From: Ridgeia piscesae
Taxonomy: Eukaryota > Annelida > Polychaeta > Sabellida > Siboglinidae
Reading direction: 5' to 3'
DNA: 64,000 nucleotides
Assembly: GCA_025642075.2 (NCBI GenBank)
Contig: JAODUO010000056.1
Location: 822,501-886,500 of the forward strand
Part shown: piece after piece, positions 59,588 through 64,000 of the stretch
Position numbering within the stretch: the stretch's first letter is position 1
Layout of the letters: every line of letters starts with the position of its first letter
Notes under the pieces: generated by a model
Database searches by the model: none
The model's input: the letters and a program-made list of their open reading frames with translations, nothing else
What the model was told of the DNA's origin: nothing
Made by a program: the position numbers and the translations under genes

Positions 59588-62500
59588 CGTGCGTGTGCGT
59601 GCGTGCGTGCGTGCGTGTGTATTTTCATAACTTCAGACTAATCAATTAAATCATAGTGACGACTGTCAAGACCACATACTCCTTGACAACTGCAGTATGC
59701 CTCTATCTCAGCAACTGCTCTTGTGTGAAATTAAGGTACATTCATAAATTTAAACTAATCTTCATATGGCTAAACCATGGTAACAGTGTAAAACAGTGCA
59801 AGCACTCGTGCTCTGGGGAAGTTGTGTATAAAAAAGGCAGCTGGTTTTTTTCATTACTAATTTCCAAATATGTTTATAATTTTGGTTCATTTCACAGAAG
59901 TAAAATGTTATCATTAAAAATCTGTTTAATGATTTATTGAAAAGTTTATGATACCTGGATAAACAGAAATCGTCATGGTTTTCATAACCTTAATTGATCC
60001 GAAAGAAATAATTAAAACATTGCATCTTTAGCGTCACCATGTAGAATGCTGCCTGTGACCTAACATTAGCTACTAGCTAACAAATGAGTCTCACAGTAGC
60101 TACTAGCTACACCAGTGAGTCTTGAGTTGACTGTGCCACTCACCAAGATGTTGATAGCAGCCGTGGCTCCGCAGGCCGACGTCCCTACTTGCTCCACCTG
60201 GAGCTGACGGGCATCGTATTCACTCCAGATCATCACACATGACAAGTCATCACCCTGCCACGTGGTGGCGCCACCGCTGTGGTGGGCGGACGTAGAACAT
60301 TTCAGTTGAGTGCACGGCGGCTCAATGACCCGCATGCCATGCATGGCCTGCAACTGTGGACACAGGACATGTGTAGTCACTGGAGCGTGAAGTGAAAGTC
60401 TACATCCTATATACCTCATCTTGTATAATTATAGTATTACCATTAACCACATATACACTGGGACTAACATTTATCTCTCCACATATTCATCTACAAACAC
60501 ACCACCTACACTAAAATACTATCTATCTCTAAATAAAAAAAATTGTCTTTCGGTAAATGCCCACAATCATTATGTTAGTAATTAATCTAACATTGGATGT
60601 TGGAATGACATTCCTGTTTAGGGATAATTTTCATTTCCCGGCATGGAATATGTTACTTCCCCTCACACCTTTATGCACAGACCCGTCCACCCATCATTTG
60701 GACAGGTAACATTTGTTTTGGACGGGTAGAAATATATGGATGGACGGGTAAAAAAGTTTTCACAAATCAGTGTAAATTGTATGACGTGTGTGTTTGTAGT
60801 TCACTTCAGGTTAAAAAAAAGTTTATAAACTGACCTAACAGTTGACAGCCATGTGTCCACAATAACATGTGTGACTGGCAAATATTTTATCCTGCACAAA
60901 GGATGTTAACCCCAGTTCCTGGGAAAGACAATTCACCACTCTAACCACTTGACCCATGTGCCTGAGCTAACATCAAACAGTATGAAAACATATATAACCG
61001 CAAATATAATGTTTAGTTCTGCTACAATCCCAGAAAATAAGTATGCAATATTAAATCTTGTGTTTATGAACATACTCACTCTGAAGTGTGAACTATATGT
61101 ACTCTCTCCAGATGCCCATTTCTTGAGCTCATCCAATGTTATCCCTAAGGTTGAGCCCCTTTTCACCACACCCCCCTTTATGTTACCTTTTAAAACATGC
61201 TTAAACATTATGCAGGGCTAACCCCCCATAGACAAGTGTTTATAAAGTACCGGCAGACATTAACAACACACGCATGCATGGACAAGCACACATAAAACTG
61301 AAACAAATACCTGTGTACGACAATAGTCCTGGATGAACTTGGTAAAGACAAGGGCTTGACCTTTGCGACCCTCGTGACTGCTATACTTGTGGTGACGGTT
61401 TGCAGACATTTTTACCTGGACAGGGGTGCCATCTTTTGCCCATTCGTCATTCCTAAAAATCCAGTTGACACAACAAAAATGTAAAACAACAACGATACAT
61501 CCAGGTGCCAGGCGAGATGAATCAATTGAGAAAGTGAAACTGGGACTTTTGAGTTGAAGGCATTGCATAGTCATCCACAGGATCTATAAGCAAGTAGCCA
61601 ACTATTTTGAACTACAGTGTATGCCAACAATTCTTTAGGACAGAATGTGAGGTAATGACTTTTCCTTTTAAAGATGGGTTAGAAAACTGGAACTATTAAA
61701 ATAGTCTCAGTTGGCTGAATGATAGAAATAATTTTGATCAAATCCATCTTTGATAGTCAGTGCATGTTTATGAATGTCCTGCTAAAAATTATGATGGTAG
61801 AATAACAAGCTGATTGACCAAAACAATTCCTAAATCCTAATATCCCATCATCTTTGAACATCTTCATCACGTTGTGATATTATTTGGTGAAATATATAAT
61901 TCTGACCAATCACCCTCACCCTGACAGCTCTGACTGATGTGATATCAACAACTGGAACACAACATTTGATCACTTAGCGGCATCACTGTATCACACAATG
62001 ACTCATGCATGGGGCAGCTCCATTCTGGAAATGGGATTGATCTGAAATTTCAATTGTGGAATTGGAATCATAATTTAAAAAATTTGGAACGGAACTATTT
62101 TTTAATTGCCTCTCTTGTAGTGGTCAATGTATGAGCCTATGATTTCGGCTTTTATGTGCGACACTGAAATGAACAATAGTCAATAATTGTGCATTAATAT
62201 CTTACTAAACATACATAACTGTTTTCAAATTCACAAATAAAACTGTTAAACTGTTACCGGTTTCTTACAGTCAGAACGGTGCTTGTGATAAGATATTTCC
62301 ATACAGTGGCCTGGTGAAAATGAACTGGTATTTATTTTTCCTTTTAATAATGTGGACTTGGAATTTATGATTTGGAGTTGACCTTTTGAACTGTCAAGAT
62401 GCAGTGCTCACTGACAAGACATGATACTCACTGGAGGTTGTTCTTGATCTCCTCGTCACTGCTGGCTCTCTGGCGTGGCTGAGGCTGATGACCATTGGTC

Positions 62501-64000
62501 ATCTGGTCACAGTAGAACACCTGCAGCCTTGGCACAGTGGGCTCATCTAATGACAGCAGCCGGCCGCCATCGGCAGCAATGTGTGGCGCCACGACGCCGC
62601 CACTGTTTGTTACGTCGGTGTCACTACAGCTTTCTCGCATCCGGCTGCGGACTGGCTGCCGGAAATCTGGATCAGGCCAGTGGACGTTACAGTATAAACA
62701 ACTACGTAACTCCGTGTCATTGTCTTTGCTGTATCCACACTCACTGCCATCACGGGGCGACTGTCTGCGCTGGTCACTGCCATGGGCCCCTGCATCCCTC
62801 CACCCCTCTGTGGCATTGCAGTCCTCATAGGCACTAGGAGGAAGGCCATCAGTGACACTGTCCTTGAAGTGAGGACATCTCCTCCTCCTAGTGGCACGGT
62901 CCTCCAGTTGTTGCAGGTTATTCTCCTCCTGATCACAGCTGGATGTTGACGTCTGCCGCGATACGTTAAACAAGTCCTCCCTGTCATGGTTACAGATGTT
63001 CTGCTTGTCCACGTTCAGGTTGTTTGTCGCGTTTCTACACGGTTCGCCTGACAACATACTTCTGTGACCTGTCAGGGCGTGGCTGCAGATTGTGTCTGCA
63101 CTGAAGCTGCGTACAAACTGCTGTGGTGCCTGCCGCTCATGCTCCGAGCGCTTTGTGGCTGCATCATCAGGTCTACGACATTGACATCGCACCCCGTCAG
63201 TGCAGTCCAAGTGGTGTTGGTCGAGGGATGTGTTACGTACATGAGGCCCATGTTTTACCAATGTGTCATCAAGTTGCTGTTGATCAGAGTCTCCTTGTGT
63301 GAGGTCCCCGAGACAGCATCTGCAGGGGTGGTTAATGACGAGGGCTCCACTCGTGCCGTCGCAACTCCAAATATATTATCACAGTCCACACAGAATGGCG
63401 AATGTAACGACGACGGCGATGACAGTGTCAGGTAACTGCTCTCCGACTGACTTGTGCTGTCGCTGCCTGTACTTAATGCATTACATAGTTCAGCCCCAGC
63501 CGACTTAGCCAGGCCTGATAGCCTTCTCGGTCGCTCAACAAACTGGCTGTCTTCTCTCTCACAAAGCTCACCAGAAGTAAAATCCACACTGCCTGAATAT
63601 GCAGCAGTTGTTGTTGTTTTTTCAGGGGTGTCATCACTGTGGCTGTAGTGAATGGCAGTGGTTGATGACACTGCCCCCTGGGCACCCATAGCTGCATTCA
63701 AACACAACTCATCATTTGAACTTGACGAGTGCACTGAATTGCTACCACAACTGATCGAGTCAAAGTCAGCATAAAATGGCTTTGAGATATCAACCTCGAT
63801 AAAGTCTTCATGTTCCTCACCACTGTCACTATTATGTGATGCATCAACATTTTGGTATCGTGAAATAGCTTCGGGAAACTCGTCTTCGAAACCCAGGTCA
63901 CACATCTGCTCATGGAGGTTGTCACCGACCGGGTCAAGCCACGCGTCCTGGACGTTCCGGTGTGAGCCACGACTACCGCGAGTCGGCTGCTCAACATCCA
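55990..64000 (-). CDS. Multi-exon protein with a papain/C39-like cysteine-peptidase-like domain (3' part)
   Basis: Eight minus-strand exons: 62432-64000 (runs off the window), 61311-61452, 60144-60353, 59295-59406, 58643-58774, 57576-57680, 56935-57114 and 55990-56186. All have canonical gt/ag ends and consistent phases. The first exon encodes over 500 residues of acidic, Ser/Thr-rich and then charged, apparently disordered sequence. The other seven give about 358 residues of well-ordered sequence. EQVGTSACGATA (exon 60144) has Gln six residues before Cys, as in papain-type enzymes. AWHHQMVYGVDQKGVYLTNPL (57576/57114 exons) looks like the His and Asn/Asp region of C39-type peptidases. The order Q-C ... 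H ... N is right for the fold. The protein could therefore be a cytosolic cysteine peptidase, or a non-enzymatic member. I do not recognise a named vertebrate orthologue. One frame break lies in the long exon (see 62432-64000). Confidence 0.78.
56935..57114 (-). CDS. Peptidase-like gene exon with GVYLTNPL
   Basis: 59 codons (VYLTNPLNVVPEAEILQQL ... WRIMNVL), phase 1 at both ends. Acceptor tgttgacag, donor gtgagt. Carries the putative third catalytic residue region. Confidence 0.82.
57576..57680 (-). CDS. Peptidase-like gene exon with AWHHQMVYGV
   Basis: 34 codons, phase 1 at both ends. Acceptor ttatttccatgaag (a weaker AAG), donor gtgaga. Contains the putative catalytic His. Confidence 0.8.
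57770..58390 (+). mobile_element. CR1/L2-type LINE 3' end inside a peptidase-gene intron
   Basis: The plus strand reads SFAVAAASLWNNLPKVIKTC, CDNLTSFKRLPKTHFCRIAY and a stop (57777-57897), the standard C terminus of CR1/L2 ORF2 proteins. It is followed by an AT-rich 3' UTR ending gcgccatgaacgattatgg ... gtggcgctatacaaaataaa and TTA repeats at about 58325-58390. Antisense to the host gene. Confidence 0.78.
58643..58774 (-). CDS. Peptidase-like gene exon
   Basis: 43 codons (CAADDVIRGVESLTEGYIQG ... LLEWLGQWMRK), phase 1 at both ends. Acceptor tggtacccag, donor gtaaat. Confidence 0.8.
59295..59406 (-). CDS. Peptidase-like gene exon
   Basis: 37 codons plus one base (KAFEIHVNKSRVCEAIPTNL ... PKYLLSRSVA). 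Acceptor tacgtcattgcag, donor gtgtgt. Confidence 0.8.
59551..59620. repeat. (GT)n / (GTGC)n microsatellite
   Basis: Intronic. Confidence 0.95.
60144..60353 (-). CDS. Peptidase-like gene exon with the putative catalytic cysteine
   Basis: 70 codons (LQAMHGMRVIEPPCTQLKC ... EQVGTSACGATAAINIL). Acceptor tgtccacag (an in-frame alternative cag six bases on), donor gtgagt. Confidence 0.82.
60905..60962 (-). mobile_element. tRNA-like SINE remnant
   Basis: The minus strand reads TGGGTCAAGTGGTTAGAGTG (A-box region) then AACTGGGGTTAACATCC (B-box-like). Intronic and degraded. Confidence 0.4.
61311..61452 (-). CDS. Peptidase-like gene exon
   Basis: One base plus 47 codons (NDEWAKDGTPVQVKMSANRH ... VFTKFIQDYCRTQ). 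Acceptor ggatttttag, donor gtattt. Confidence 0.8.
61600..62430. other. Intron of the peptidase-like gene
   Basis: AT-rich, no element recognised. Confidence 0.5.
62432..64000 (-). CDS. Peptidase-like gene, long 5' exon (partial, with a frame break)
   Basis: Open from the window edge (DVEQPTRGSRGSHRN, then MCDLGFEDEFPEAIS) through Ser/Asp/Glu-rich sequence to about 63260. It is then continued in another frame (QQQLDDTLVKHGPHVRNTSL and on) to a ca/gtgagt donor at 62432. The two frames overlap between about 63375 and 63257, and the protein-like reading changes near 63290-63320. No intron-sized gt...ag fits, so a one- or two-base indel (assembly, allele or true mutation) is the simplest reading. 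Confidence 0.7.

Noticed and set aside
62475..62837. 120-codon plus-strand frame
   Set aside because: Antisense shadow of the peptidase-like gene's long exon.

Overview
This is eukaryotic nuclear DNA, most likely from a lophotrochozoan and probably a mollusc. The genes carry spliceosomal introns and are separated by AT-rich, microsatellite-heavy DNA. The retroelements are RTE-type and CR1/Rex1-type LINEs plus tRNA-derived SINEs. One gene has the beta-lactamase-like plus repeat architecture that I associate with molluscan secreted or shell-matrix proteins. The taxon is inferred from these features only; no species-diagnostic sequence was recognised.

Layout. 1-1610 is a 35-bp satellite and 1640-1771 a 21-bp array. 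3360-5983 (minus) is a two-exon beta-lactamase-fold gene whose three catalytic motifs all look lost. 6100-21900 has no confident gene. It holds LINE/SINE fragments, GATA, TTGTG, GT/CA and AT microsatellites, a 44-bp near-perfect palindrome and a possible signal-peptide exon at 16627-16681 (minus). 22001-23224 (plus) is a three-exon RBIS (C8orf59) homologue. 24787-25137 (minus) encodes a small secreted or peptide-precursor-like protein. 26430-38330 is retroelement-rich: a jockey/CR1-like fragment, a Rex1-like fragment, a 37-bp minisatellite, an almost full-length but broken RTE LINE, and SINEs. 40186-49758 (minus) is a TMEM26 homologue with four recognisable coding exons and possibly a fifth 5' exon at 50529-50634. 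50640-55980 shows no gene. 55990-64000 (minus) is the 3' part of a multi-exon gene: a long low-complexity exon running off the window edge, then seven exons encoding a papain/C39-like cysteine-peptidase-like domain.

The main discovery concerns TMEM26. Its first recognised intron is filled by about 7 kb of a 22-23-bp minisatellite (42302-49356). Read on the gene's strand, the repeat unit is the intron's own 3' splice site plus the first 19 bases of the next exon. The last unit of the array is the real acceptor and start of exon 2, and the exon still aligns codon for codon with vertebrate TMEM26 as I recall it. The array therefore carries hundreds of tandem decoy acceptors. In its distal third a 67-bp higher-order repeat has lost the AG in two of every three sub-units. 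The same array creates the longest open frame in the window (1764 codons), which is not a gene.

All exon boundaries here were placed by eye from splice consensus, reading frame and remembered family sequences; no search or transcript data were available.
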